Positions 51,038 through 58,952 are shown, counted from the stretch's first letter. The stretch is DNA of 64,000 bases from an uncultured Zoogloea sp. (GCA_937967645.1 CALBTT010000213.1:62001-126000); one strand, 5' to 3'. The notes: generated from the sequence alone by a model not told the origin. Translations and numbers: made by a program.

Positions 51038-51751
51038 ATGAGCCTCCGTCCTGCCGCCCTCTTCACCTCCCTCACCTCCCTGGTGCTCGCCCTGACGGCC
51101 GTCTCCGCATCCGCCGCAGAACCTCCCGGCCCGCCCACCGCCGACATTTCCGTGGAGGCCTCGCGCAGCACCCCCAACGACCTGTTCCGGGCCGAAGTCT
51201 ATGCGGAGGCCACCGATGCCAGCCCCGGCGAGCTGGCCCGCCGGGTCAATCTCACGGTGACGCAGGCGATCCAGATCGCCCGGGCCTACCCCGCCGTGAA
51301 AGTCCGCTCGGCCGGCAGCGCGACCTACCCGGTATATGGCAAGAGTGGCCGGACCATTGACGCCTGGCGCATGCGTTCCAGCCTCGCCCTGGAGAGCAGC
51401 GACTCGGCGGTGCTGTCGGAATTGCTCGGCAAGCTCCAGCAGAACATGGCCGTCACAGGGCTCAATGCGAGCCCTGCTCCCGCCACCCTGAAGAAATCCA
51501 CCGACGAGGCCATCGTCGAAGCACTCGGTGCCTTTGAGGCACGGGCCCGGCTGGTGGCAGGCACCCTGGGCAAGAAGTGGAAGATCCGCCAGATCTCGGT
51601 GCACACCGGCGGCATCCAGCCCAAGCCGATGATCGCCTATGCCCGCACCGCGCCGATGATGAGCGCCGATGGCGGAGCCCCGGCCCCCATCGAGGCCGGC
51701 GACAGCCCGGTGACGGTGAATGTCAGTGGCCAGATCGAGCTGCTCGAATGA
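51038..51751 (+). CDS. SIMPL-domain (DUF541) periplasmic protein
   Basis: A 237-residue exported protein with a signal peptide (residues 1-27, ending ASA-AEP) and a SIMPL/DUF541 domain: ISVEASRSTPNDLFRAEVYAEA, then VTQAIQIARAYPAVKVRSAGSATYPVYG. The family is linked to cell-surface stress responses and interaction with kinases in eukaryotes, with no agreed bacterial function. AAGGAG lies seven bases before the ATG at 51038. Its stop overlaps the dtd start (ATGA). Confidence 0.85.
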   Translation: MSLRPAALFTSLTSLVLALTAVSASAAEPPGPPTADISVEASRSTPNDLFRAEVYAEATDASPGELARRVNLTVTQAIQIARAYPAVKVRSAGSATYPVYGKSGRTIDAWRMRSSLALESSDSAVLSELLGKLQQNMAVTGLNASPAPATLKKSTDEAIVEALGAFEARARLVAGTLGKKWKIRQISVHTGGIQPKPMIAYARTAPMMSADGGAPAPIEAGDSPVTVNVSGQIELLE

Positions 51752-52185
51752 TTGCCCTGATCCAGCGTGTCCTCGAAGCCCGCGTCACCGTGGCGGACCG
51801 GACGGTCGGCGAGATCGGCCCCGGCCTGCTCGCCCTGGTTGCCGTGGAGCGGAACGACGGGCCGGCCAACGCGGCCCGCATGGTGGAACGCCTGCTCGGC
51901 TACCGGGTCTTTGCCGATCAGGATGGCCGCATGAACCGCTCGCTGGCGGACACCGGCGGCGGGCTGCTGCTGGTCTCCCAGTTCACCCTGGCGGCCGACA
52001 CGGCCAAGGGCACCCGGCCGAGCTTCACGCCGGCCGCTGCGCCCGACGTGGCGGAACGCCTCTTCAATGAATTCGTCGCCCTCGCGCGCCGGCAACACGG
52101 CCAGGTGGCCACCGGCGAGTTTGGCGCGGAAATGACGGTCTCACTGGTCAATCATGGTCCGGTCACCTTTCGCCTTACGGCCTGA
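51748..52185 (+). CDS. dtd: D-aminoacyl-tRNA deacylase
   Basis: A 145-residue enzyme that removes D-amino acids and mischarged glycine from tRNA. Both diagnostic active-site motifs are present: SQFTL (77-81) and GPVT in NHGPVTF (137-140). The ATG at 51748 gives the standard N terminus MIALIQRVLEARV. It overlaps the SIMPL gene by four bases and the next gene by 32 bases, so three genes are tightly coupled. Confidence 0.94.
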   Translation: MIALIQRVLEARVTVADRTVGEIGPGLLALVAVERNDGPANAARMVERLLGYRVFADQDGRMNRSLADTGGGLLLVSQFTLAADTAKGTRPSFTPAAAPDVAERLFNEFVALARRQHGQVATGEFGAEMTVSLVNHGPVTFRLTA

Positions 52186-52708
52186 AGCCGCGGCGGCCGC
52201 GCTGCTGGTCGCTATGCTGCTGGCCGGCTGCGGCCAGAGCCCGAAACGCCCGGACAGCCCCCCGCCCCCATCAACCCAGGCTCACCGCCCGCCGGCAGGT
52301 GGCTGGTTCGCCCTGCCCAGTGAAGACCATGGCCAGGAGATGGTGATGTTTGCGCTCGGGCTGCTCGACACCGGCTACCGCTTCGGCGGCAAGAACCCGG
52401 ACGCCGGCCTGGACTGCAGCGGCATGGTGAGCTACATCGTGGAGCAGGTCAGCGGACGCCGCCTGCCCCACAATGCTGCAGGGATTGCCGAACGCACCCG
52501 CCCGATCGCCTCCCAGGCCATGCGTCCGGGCGATCTGGTGTTCTTCAACACCCTCGGCCGGCCATACTCCCACATGGGTATCTACATGGGGGACGGCAGG
52601 TTCATCCATGCCCCCAGCAGCAAGGGCAGGGTCCGGATGGACAGGCTGGACAGCCGCTACTTCGCCGATCGCTTCGAGGGCGCCCGTACCCTCCTGCCGG
52701 AAGGCTGA
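52154..52708 (+). CDS. NlpC/P60 (C40) peptidoglycan hydrolase lipoprotein
   Basis: A 184-residue lipoprotein with a signal and lipobox LLAGC (Cys26), a Pro-rich linker and a C40 peptidase domain. The catalytic set is Cys88 (DCSGMVSY), His140 (SHMGIYMG) and His152 (FIHAPSS). These enzymes cut within the peptide stem of peptidoglycan. The start overlaps the end of dtd by 32 bases; moving it downstream would lose the signal peptide, so the overlap is probably real. Confidence 0.87.
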   Translation: MVRSPFALRPEAAAAALLVAMLLAGCGQSPKRPDSPPPPSTQAHRPPAGGWFALPSEDHGQEMVMFALGLLDTGYRFGGKNPDAGLDCSGMVSYIVEQVSGRRLPHNAAGIAERTRPIASQAMRPGDLVFFNTLGRPYSHMGIYMGDGRFIHAPSSKGRVRMDRLDSRYFADRFEGARTLLPEG

Positions 52709-52724
52709 GCACACCCGAAACCCC

Positions 52725-52760
52725 ATGGCCGGCCCGTCGTCTCAGCGCGGGCCGGGCCAT
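52725..52760. terminator. GC-rich hairpin between convergent C40 and hemB genes
   Basis: ATGGCCGGCCCG pairs with CGGGCCGGGCCAT with one bulged base around an 11-base loop. No T-tract is present on either strand. Confidence 0.45.
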
Positions 52761-52776
52761 CGGGTAGCCTGTGATA

Positions 52777-53787
52777 TCAGGCGCCTTCCTTCAGCCAACG
52801 GGCGGCGTCCAGCGCGTAATACGTGAGGATGCCGTCGGCACCAGCCCGCTTGAAGCCCACCAGCGACTCCAGCACGCAGGCCTGCTCATTGAGCCAGCCA
52901 TTGGCCACCGCCGCCTTGAGCATGGCGTACTCACCGCTCACCTGATAGACGTAGGTGGGCACCTTCAGCTCGGTCTTCACCCGGCGCACGATGTCCAGGT
53001 AGGGCATGCCGGGCTTCACCATGAACATGTCGGCGCCTTCGGCGATGTCGAGGGCCACCTCACGGATGGCTTCATCGGAATTCGCCGGGTCCATCTGATA
53101 GGTGTACTTGTTGCCCTTGCCCAGGTTGCCGGCCGACCCGACCGCATCACGGAAAGGGCCGTAGAAGGCGGATGCGTATTTGGCCGAGTAGGCCAGGATG
53201 CGGGTATGGATCTGCTGCGCGGCATCCAGCTCGGCACGGATGCGTGCCACCCGGCCATCCATCATGTCTGAGGGCGCCACCACGTCGGCCCCCGCCTGCG
53301 CATGGCACAGGGCCTGACGGGCCAGCACCTCGAGGGTCTCGTCGTTGAGCACATAGCCCGACGCATCGATCAGGCCATCCTGGCCATGGCTGGTGTAGGG
53401 ATCGAGGGCCACGTCGGTGATCACGCCCAGCTCGGGGAAGCGCTGCTTGAGGGCCTTCACCACGCGGGGCACCAGGCCATCCGGGTTGTAGGCCTCTTCG
53501 GCCCCCAGCGACTTGCGATCGCTGTCGATCACCGGGAACAGGGCCAGGGCCGGCACACCGAGGGCCACGGCTTCCCCGGCCACTTCAAGCAGCTTGTCGA
53601 GGGACATCCGGCTGACGCCAGGCATCGACGGCACGGGCTGGACGATGCCCTCGCCCTCGAGCACGAAGACGGGGTAGATCAGGTCGTCTGCCGACAGGCG
53701 ATGCTCGCGCATCAGGCGGCGGGAAAAATCATCGCGGCGCATCCGGCGCATGCGGGTGGCTGGGAAAACGGAATGGACTGGACTCAT
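52777..53787 (-). CDS. hemB: Delta-aminolevulinic acid dehydratase (porphobilinogen synthase)
   Basis: A 336-residue enzyme that joins two aminolevulinates into porphobilinogen. The two active-site lysines are Lys203 (YSAKYASAFYGPFR) and Lys258 (FMVKPGMPYLD). In the metal-site region the cysteines of zinc-type enzymes are replaced (VALDPYTSHGQDG), as in the magnesium-dependent Pseudomonas aeruginosa enzyme. Length and numbering also match that protein. An ATTCG-GATA-CGAAT palindrome lies 20 bases upstream of the start. Confidence 0.97.
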   Translation of the reverse strand: MSPVHSVFPATRMRRMRRDDFSRRLMREHRLSADDLIYPVFVLEGEGIVQPVPSMPGVSRMSLDKLLEVAGEAVALGVPALALFPVIDSDRKSLGAEEAYNPDGLVPRVVKALKQRFPELGVITDVALDPYTSHGQDGLIDASGYVLNDETLEVLARQALCHAQAGADVVAPSDMMDGRVARIRAELDAAQQIHTRILAYSAKYASAFYGPFRDAVGSAGNLGKGNKYTYQMDPANSDEAIREVALDIAEGADMFMVKPGMPYLDIVRRVKTELKVPTYVYQVSGEYAMLKAAVANGWLNEQACVLESLVGFKRAGADGILTYYALDAARWLKEGA

Positions 53788-53806
53788 GGAGATCTCGCGA
53801 ACTTAC

Positions 53807-53820
53807 ATTCGGATACGAAT
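53807..53820. promoter_or_regulatory. Short palindrome upstream of hemB
   Basis: ATTCG-GATA-CGAAT is a perfect 5+4+5 inverted repeat 20 bases before the hemB start. It is a possible operator, with no known regulator assigned. Confidence 0.3.
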
Positions 53821-53902
53821 CGGGGTCGGAACTTTCCCGCCCCCCGACGAACAAAGGAATAGATGGTGCTGAACCGTCTCCCGCTATACCTCCCTGAGCG
53901 GG

Positions 53903-53927
53903 TGCCTTGAGCAAGCAAGGCATTTTT
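53903..53927 (+). terminator. Intrinsic terminator 1 of the candidate small RNA
   Basis: A seven-base stem TGCCTTG/CAAGGCA with a six-base loop is followed by TTTTT. Confidence 0.7.
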
Positions 53928-53930
53928 CTG

Positions 53931-53959
53931 CCCCCGGCTCCCCTCGCCGGGGGTTTTTT
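53931..53959 (+). terminator. Intrinsic terminator 2 of the candidate small RNA
   Basis: An eight-base stem CCCCCGGC/GCCGGGGG with a seven-base loop is followed by TTTTTT. Confidence 0.85.
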
Positions 53960-54040
53960 CTTTATGGCACCGACCAGCGGGCTGCCCTCCGAGGCGTTCC
54001 GAATTCTAAGCCCACACGAGGCTGGCGAGATTTGATCCAG

Positions 54041-54066
54041 GAAAAAAGAAACCGCCCGTAGGCGGC
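54041..54066 (-). terminator. Intrinsic terminator of the small Trp-rich ORF
   Basis: On the minus strand CCGCC-TACG-GGCGG, extended by wobble pairs, is followed by TTTCTTTTTT, 78 bases after the small ORF stop. Confidence 0.75.
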
Positions 54067-54143
54067 TCTGCCAAAAGGCATGCTCTCAAGCAGGCTGCAG
54101 GAAAGCGAGTATCCCGCAACAGGCGTCGCGGGCAAGTCCGGGG

Positions 54144-54257
54144 TCACTTCTTCCCGGGGGCCTCTCCGGGCAACGGCGGTGACCAGGTCACGAGATGGGC
54201 CATGCAGTTATCCATGACACCCGCCCAGTACTCGAACCACCAGGACATTCCGACCAT
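54144..54257 (-). CDS. Small Trp-rich protein, 37 residues, unknown
   Basis: The ORF encodes 37 residues beginning MVGMSWWFEYWAGVMDNC and ending PPLPGEAPGKK, with four Trp. Its amphipathic aromatic N-terminal half could sit at a membrane; the tail is Pro/Gly-rich and basic. Support for a real gene: AGGAG six to seven bases before the ATG in a strong context (AAAAGGAGAGCGTC), and a matching intrinsic terminator downstream on the same strand. It lies between hemB and the acyl-CoA dehydrogenase gene, separated from both by terminators, so it is its own unit. I do not recognise a family. Confidence 0.55.
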   Translation of the reverse strand: MVGMSWWFEYWAGVMDNCMAHLVTWSPPLPGEAPGKK

Positions 54258-54462
54258 GACGCTCTCCTTTTACTGTCTTTAGACCTTATGACCGGCGTGA
54301 GGTGCGTCCTGACCTGGACATACCCACCGCCGTCTCTCTGAAGGATGTGCCAAGCATGCGCCCAAAGCACGCTGCAGCACCTGGAACTATGCCGCATGGT
54401 GCATTGCATCAATGTAAATTCATTGACAGGCGGTCCTGAGCAGATCCCCTCATCACAGCCAT
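54258..54462. other. Gene-free stretch upstream of the small ORF
   Basis: AT-richer than the surroundings. On the minus strand it contains TTTACA and TTGATG boxes and CATAGT, but no pair with correct spacing, so the small-ORF promoter is not placed. Nothing else is recognised. Confidence 0.4.
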
Positions 54463-54485
54463 GAAAAAAGGGGCCACCAGGCCCC
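54463..54485 (-). terminator. Rho-independent terminator of the acyl-CoA dehydrogenase operon
   Basis: On the minus strand GGGGCC-TGGT-GGCCCC is followed by TTTTTT, 26 bases after the stop. Confidence 0.88.
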
Positions 54486-54511
54486 TTCCTTCACTCACCG
54501 AGCCCGCAGGC

Positions 54512-56308
54512 TCAGAACTGGTCTTCAGCCAGTGCCAGCGCCCCGCTCGCGCCATTGACGACCGAGTAGGCCAGGCCGGGAGCCTGGGACAGCACGTGGT
54601 CGGCATAGAAGCGGGCGGTCACGATCTTGGCCTGATAGAACGACGCGTCACCGCCGCCCTCCGCCAGACGGCGACTTGCCACCAGGGCGGCACGCCCCAT
54701 CTGCCAGCCGCCTGCCACGATGCCGAGCAGCTTAAGGAACGGCACCGAGCCGACCGAAGCGGCCTTGATGTCGTTGCCGTAGGTGGCCACGATGTAGGCA
54801 ACGGCCTCTTCGAGGGCCGTCACGGCGGACGACAGGGACTTGCGGATGGCCGCGAACTCTTCGCCTGCGGCTTCGGCCAGCTGGGCCTCGACCTTGCGCA
54901 TCTCGACGATCACGGTCTTCACCGTCAATCCGCTTTCACGGGCGATCTTGCGGCCGATGAGGTCGTTGGCCTGGATGGCGGTCGTGCCTTCGTAGATGGC
55001 GGTGATCCGCGCGTCACGGAAGTGCTGGGCGGCACCGGTTTCCTCGATGAAGCCCATGCCACCGTGGATCTGCACGCCGGTGGAGGTGATGTCGATGGAG
55101 GCCTCGGTGAGCCAGCCCTTCACGACCGGAATCATCAGATCCACGAAAGCCTGGTTGCTGGCCCGCACCGCCTCGTCCGGATGATTGTGGGCCATGTCGG
55201 TGGCGGCCCCCACGACATAGGCCAGGGCACGCTGGGCCTCGACCTGCGACTTCATGCTCATCAGCATGCGACGGACGTCGGCATGATGGATGATGCTGAC
55301 CTTGGGGCCACCCCGGACACCGGCTTCGGTACCCTGCACGCGGTCCTTGGCGTAGGCCAGGGCCTGCTGGTAAGCCCGGTCGGACAGCGCCAGACCTTCC
55401 ATGCCCACGGCGAAGCGGGCCTCGTTCATCATCACGAACATGTACTCGAGGCCGCGGTTCGCTTCGCCGACCAGGGTACCGATGGCACCGCCATTGTCGC
55501 CGAAGGCCAGCACGGCCGTCGGACTCGCGTGGATGCCCAGCTTGTGCTCGATGGAAACGCAATGCACATCATTGCGGGCCCCCGGCGTGCCATCGGCGTT
55601 GAGCAGGAACTTCGGCACCACGAACAGGGAGATACCCTTCACCCCTTCCGGCGCGTCGGGCAGGCGGGCCAGCACCAGGTGCACGATGTTGTCGGTCATG
55701 TCGTGCTCGCCATAGGTGATGAAGATCTTCTGGCCGAAGATCTTGTAGGTGCCATCACCCTGGGGCACGGCGCGGGTGCGCACGGCAGCCAGGTCGGAGC
55801 CGGCCTGGGGCTCCGTCAGGTTCATCGTGCCGGTCCACTCGCCGCTGATCATCTTCGGCAGGTAGGCGGCCTTCTGCTCGTCGGTGCCGCACAGCTTGAT
55901 CGCCTCGATGGCGCCGTTGGTCAGCATCGGGCACAGCGAAAAGGCCATGTTGGCGGCCTGCCACATCTCCATCACCACGGTGGAGACCAGCTTGGGCAGC
56001 CCCTGACCACCATACTCCGGCTCGCAGGCCAGGGCGGTCCAGCCTGCCTCGGCGAACTGGGTGTAGGCCTCCTTCCAGCCGGAAGCGGTACGGACCTCAC
56101 CGTTATCCCAGCGGGCGCCTTCCTGGTCACCCGTCCAGTTCAGCGGTGCCAGCACACCGCTGGCAAACTTGTTGGCTTCCTCGATGATGGCATCCACCAC
56201 ATCGGGAGTCGCGTCCTCACAACCGGGCAGGGCCGACACGGCCTCCAGGCCGGCAAGCTCGCGCAGGACGAATTGCATGTCGCGGATCGGTGCGTTGTAG
56301 CTGCTCAT
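54512..56308 (-). CDS. Acyl-CoA dehydrogenase, long form (DmdC/C-terminal-domain type)
   Basis: A 598-residue flavoprotein with the acyl-CoA dehydrogenase fold plus the extra C-terminal domain typical of the roughly 600-residue group that includes DmdC. Motifs: GGQGLPKLVS, MNLTEPQAGSDLAAVRT (FAD/substrate binding), IEHKLGIHASPT, QIHGGMGFIEE and RDARITAIYEGTTAIQANDL. It would oxidise an acyl-CoA and pass electrons to ETF, whose genes lie upstream in the same minus-strand run. The chain-length specificity is unknown. A GGAG site precedes the ATG and a terminator ends the unit. Confidence 0.9.
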   Translation of the reverse strand: MSSYNAPIRDMQFVLRELAGLEAVSALPGCEDATPDVVDAIIEEANKFASGVLAPLNWTGDQEGARWDNGEVRTASGWKEAYTQFAEAGWTALACEPEYGGQGLPKLVSTVVMEMWQAANMAFSLCPMLTNGAIEAIKLCGTDEQKAAYLPKMISGEWTGTMNLTEPQAGSDLAAVRTRAVPQGDGTYKIFGQKIFITYGEHDMTDNIVHLVLARLPDAPEGVKGISLFVVPKFLLNADGTPGARNDVHCVSIEHKLGIHASPTAVLAFGDNGGAIGTLVGEANRGLEYMFVMMNEARFAVGMEGLALSDRAYQQALAYAKDRVQGTEAGVRGGPKVSIIHHADVRRMLMSMKSQVEAQRALAYVVGAATDMAHNHPDEAVRASNQAFVDLMIPVVKGWLTEASIDITSTGVQIHGGMGFIEETGAAQHFRDARITAIYEGTTAIQANDLIGRKIARESGLTVKTVIVEMRKVEAQLAEAAGEEFAAIRKSLSSAVTALEEAVAYIVATYGNDIKAASVGSVPFLKLLGIVAGGWQMGRAALVASRRLAEGGGDASFYQAKIVTARFYADHVLSQAPGLAYSVVNGASGALALAEDQF

Positions 56309-56366
56309 TGTTTTTTCTCCACTATGTTGTTGTAGGTGTTACGACCCTTGGGACAGCGGGGCCGGC

Positions 56367-57029
56367 TTACTTGTTCAGATAGCTGCGGTCATCGAAACTG
56401 GCGACCCATTCCGGGCGATAAACCACCATCAGGGTCAGGGCCATGCCTGACAGCCAGGCTTCAGCGAAGCCCAGCAGCAGGAAGAACGGCAGGTACTCGG
56501 ACAACAGCTTGTCCGCCGGGTAAGCACCGGCGGCATACAGGCTAAGGGACGCGACAAAGCCCTGCACGAGGACGACCACCGCGGCCCCGATAAAGGCATT
56601 GACGAAGATATAAACGAAGAAATGGCGCGGTAGCCAGCGCTCCACCGCGCGGAAGAAGAGCCTGCCGGCAGTGACCGGCACGATGGCCATCATCAGCAGG
56701 TTGATCGGGTAAGCCGCCCAGTCGGCGCTACCGTTCAGGGTCACCCCGGCCAGGGCCAGGGCCAGCACGACGAGGGCCAGCTGCGGACCGAAGATGAGGG
56801 TGGTGGCCATCGCGCCCAGCAGATGGAGATTGAGCCCGGGATAGACCCCGGCATTCATGCTCCACAGCAGGGTCAGGACAACCGCCGCGCCCAGCAGGGC
56901 GTTGAGTTGATGCCCGTCGCGCAGGCGTTGCCACGGGGCCGTTCTGAAGACCCACGCCCCGACCCCCAGCCCGCAGAGCACGGCAAAACCGTGCCAGCCT
57001 GCGGAGAAGAGGTCGGGCGCGAAGTTCAT
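56367..57029 (-). CDS. CbiM-like energy-coupling-factor permease (orphan)
   Basis: A 220-residue membrane protein with six to seven helices of the CbiM/NikM type: NAGVYPGLNLHLLGAMATTLIFGP, LAGVTLNGSADWAAYPINLLMMA and HFFVYIFVNAFIGAA. Such permeases supply cobalt or nickel with ECF ATPase partners. None is adjacent, and the N-terminal Met-His-Ile metal motif of CbiM is absent (MNFAPDLF). A related orphan form is common in betaproteobacteria. It lies 32 bases after etfA and 58 bases before the acyl-CoA dehydrogenase gene on the same strand. Confidence 0.72.
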   Translation of the reverse strand: MNFAPDLFSAGWHGFAVLCGLGVGAWVFRTAPWQRLRDGHQLNALLGAAVVLTLLWSMNAGVYPGLNLHLLGAMATTLIFGPQLALVVLALALAGVTLNGSADWAAYPINLLMMAIVPVTAGRLFFRAVERWLPRHFFVYIFVNAFIGAAVVVLVQGFVASLSLYAAGAYPADKLLSEYLPFFLLLGFAEAWLSGMALTLMVVYRPEWVASFDDRSYLNK

Positions 57030-57061
57030 TCAGCGAGCCCTGCAGTCCTGGAGCGGCCTTC

Positions 57062-58003
57062 TCAGACTGCCGAGGTGAGCTGCGGCACGGCTTCGAAGAG
57101 GTCGGCCACCAGACCGTAGTCGGCCACCTGGAAGATCGGCGCTTCCGGATCCTTGTTGATCGCGACGATCACCTTGGAGTCCTTCATGCCGGCCAGATGC
57201 TGGATCGCGCCGGAGATGCCGACCGCCAGGTAAAGCTGGGGTGCGACGATCTTGCCGGTCTGACCGACCTGGTAGTCGTTGGGCACATAGCCCGCATCCA
57301 CCGCGGCACGGGAGGCACCCAGGGCGGCGCCGAGCTTGTCGGCCAGCGGCTCGAGAACCTGATGGTAGTTCTCGCTGCTGCCCAGGCCACGGCCACCGGA
57401 GACGATGATCTTGGCTGCGCCCAGTTCCGGACGGGCAGACTTGGTCAGCTCACGGCCGGTCAGCCGGGAGAGGCCGGAATCAGCCACCGCGGCAACCTGC
57501 TCGACGGCCGCGGAGCCACCCTCGCCTGCCGCCTCGAAGGCGGTGGTGCGCACGGTGATGACCTTCACCGGATCGGCGGACTTGACCGTGGCCAGCGCAT
57601 TGCCGGCGTAGATCGGGCGCACGAAGGTGTCGGCGGACTCGACCGCGACGATCTCGGAGATCTGCGCCACATCCAGCAGCGCCGCCACGCGGGGCAGCAC
57701 GTTCTTGCCAAAGGTGGTGGCCGGGGCCAGCACGTGGCTGATCGCACCACCAGCGGCCTTGACGACCTCCAGCACCTGGCTGGCGAGGTTCTCGGCGGAC
57801 TGGTCGGCGAAGACCGCGGAGTCGGCCACCAGGACCTTGCTCACGCCCGCCACGCGGGCAGCGGCTTCGGCGGCGGCGCCCGCTGCGGAGCCGGCGACCA
57901 GGATGACGATGTCACCACCCAGCTTGGCGGCGGCGGAGACGGTATTGAGGGTGGCGCCCTTCAGGGACGCATTGTCGTGCTCGGCAACAACCAGGATCGT
58001 CAT
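57062..58003 (-). CDS. etfA: Electron transfer flavoprotein subunit alpha
   Basis: A 313-residue ETF alpha subunit. The C-terminal FAD domain shows GRGLGSSENYHQV, GQTGKIVAPQLYLAVGISGAIQHLAGM and IVAINKDPEAPIF. With EtfB it carries electrons from acyl-CoA dehydrogenases to ETF-QO (gene at 13653). Start and etfB stop share one base (TAATG), so translation is coupled. Confidence 0.97.
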   Translation of the reverse strand: MTILVVAEHDNASLKGATLNTVSAAAKLGGDIVILVAGSAAGAAAEAAARVAGVSKVLVADSAVFADQSAENLASQVLEVVKAAGGAISHVLAPATTFGKNVLPRVAALLDVAQISEIVAVESADTFVRPIYAGNALATVKSADPVKVITVRTTAFEAAGEGGSAAVEQVAAVADSGLSRLTGRELTKSARPELGAAKIIVSGGRGLGSSENYHQVLEPLADKLGAALGASRAAVDAGYVPNDYQVGQTGKIVAPQLYLAVGISGAIQHLAGMKDSKVIVAINKDPEAPIFQVADYGLVADLFEAVPQLTSAV

Positions 58004-58752
58004 TACAGCACCTTCGCTTCGTTCTTGAGTTTTTCAACCAGCTGAGCGACGTCAGCCACCATCACACCCGCGCTGCGCTTGGGCGGCTCGACCACCTTCA
58101 GGGTGCTCAGGCGCGGCGCCACGTCGACGCCCAGATCCGCCGGCTTGACGGTCTCGAGGGGCTTCTTCTTGGCCTTCATGATGTTCGGCAGGGTGGCGTA
58201 GCGCGGCTCGTTGAGGCGCAGGTCGGTGGTCACCACCGCCGGCAGGGCGATCTCGAGGGTCTCGAGGCCGCCGTCGATCTCGCGGGTCACCGTGGCCTTG
58301 CCAGCGCTCACCGCGACCTTGGAGGCGAAGGTGGCCTGGGGCCAGCCCATCAGCGCGGACAACATCTGGCCGGTCTGGTTGGCATCATCGTCGATGGCCT
58401 GCTTGCCGCAGATCACCACCTGGGGCTGCTCCTTGTCGCACAGGGCCTTCAGCAGCTTGGCCACGGCCAGGGGCTGGAGCTCGACATCGGTCTCGACCAG
58501 GATGCCCCGGTCGGCGCCAATGGCCATGGCGGTGCGCAGGGTTTCCTGGCAGGCACCGACACCGCAGGACACGGCCACCACCTCGGTGGCCACGCCGGCT
58601 TCCTTCAGGCGCACGGCTTCTTCCACAGCGATTTCGTCGAAGGGATTCATCGACATCTTGACGTTGGCAATATCCACGCCGGTACCGTCGCTCTTGACAC
58701 GCACCTTGACGTTGTAATCGACCACGCGTTTAACGGGAACCAGGATCTTCAA
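58003..58752 (-). CDS. etfB: Electron transfer flavoprotein subunit beta
   Basis: A 249-residue ETF beta subunit starting MKILVPVKRVVDYNVKVRVK. It contains the adenine-nucleotide region DDDANQTGQMLSALMGWPQATFAS and the recognition-loop-like block LPNIMKAKKKPLETV. The start is TTG at 58752, with AAGGAG seven bases upstream; KILVPVKRV is the usual ETF beta N terminus, so the open frame further upstream is not used. First gene of the etfB-etfA-cbiM-like-acyl-CoA dehydrogenase run. Confidence 0.96.
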   Translation of the reverse strand: MKILVPVKRVVDYNVKVRVKSDGTGVDIANVKMSMNPFDEIAVEEAVRLKEAGVATEVVAVSCGVGACQETLRTAMAIGADRGILVETDVELQPLAVAKLLKALCDKEQPQVVICGKQAIDDDANQTGQMLSALMGWPQATFASKVAVSAGKATVTREIDGGLETLEIALPAVVTTDLRLNEPRYATLPNIMKAKKKPLETVKPADLGVDVAPRLSTLKVVEPPKRSAGVMVADVAQLVEKLKNEAKVL

Positions 58753-58759
58753 TGCTGCG

Positions 58760-58765
58760 CTCCTT
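58760..58765 (-). promoter_or_regulatory. Shine-Dalgarno AAGGAG deciding the TTG start of etfB
   Basis: AAGGAG on the minus strand stands seven bases before TTG at 58752. Confidence 0.7.
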
Positions 58766-58923
58766 AAATGGGAATTTCTCCACTGATCTTCTCGGCCTGC
58801 GGAATTCCGGTCCCTGGACAGGGATCTTCCCACACACCTTTTCTTGGACTGCCGGCCAGTCGCGCATTATGCGCGCAGCACGCGCCGGATCAGCAGACGC
58901 CAGCTTCTCACAGGCATCTTGCT

Positions 58924-58952
58924 TTGTCACTTTCCGTACGGTAGCGTATGGA
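58924..58952 (+). promoter_or_regulatory. Promoter and embedded operator of the TetR gene
   Basis: TTGTCA (58924-58929) and TATGGA (58947-58952) are 17 bases apart. Between them lies CGTACGGTAGCGTATG (58935-58950), with inverted TACG/CGTA half-sites, matching 12 of 16 positions of the palindrome at 13519-13534. A repressor bound here would block RNA polymerase, which is consistent with autoregulation. Confidence 0.5.

Larger units (their letters stand above)
53863..53959 (+). ncRNA. Candidate small RNA or leader with mini-ORF and tandem terminators
   Basis: A 15-codon ORF (53863-53910, MVLNRLPLYLPERVP) follows AAAGGA. Its second half forms a hairpin CCCGCT/AGCGGG (53880-53902), and its stop codon lies inside the stem of an abutting terminator TGCCTTG/CAAGGCA-TTTTT (53903-53927). 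A second intrinsic terminator, CCCCCGGC/GCCGGGGG-TTTTTT, follows at 53931-53959. No plus-strand gene lies downstream for nearly 5 kb, so a classic attenuator is unlikely. A short stand-alone transcript is the simplest reading. Its 5' end is not located; no strong promoter is visible. Confidence 0.5.

Noticed and set aside
53863..53959. 6S RNA or tmRNA
   Set aside because: The size and secondary structure do not match; no tmRNA 3' end or long 6S-type helix is present.
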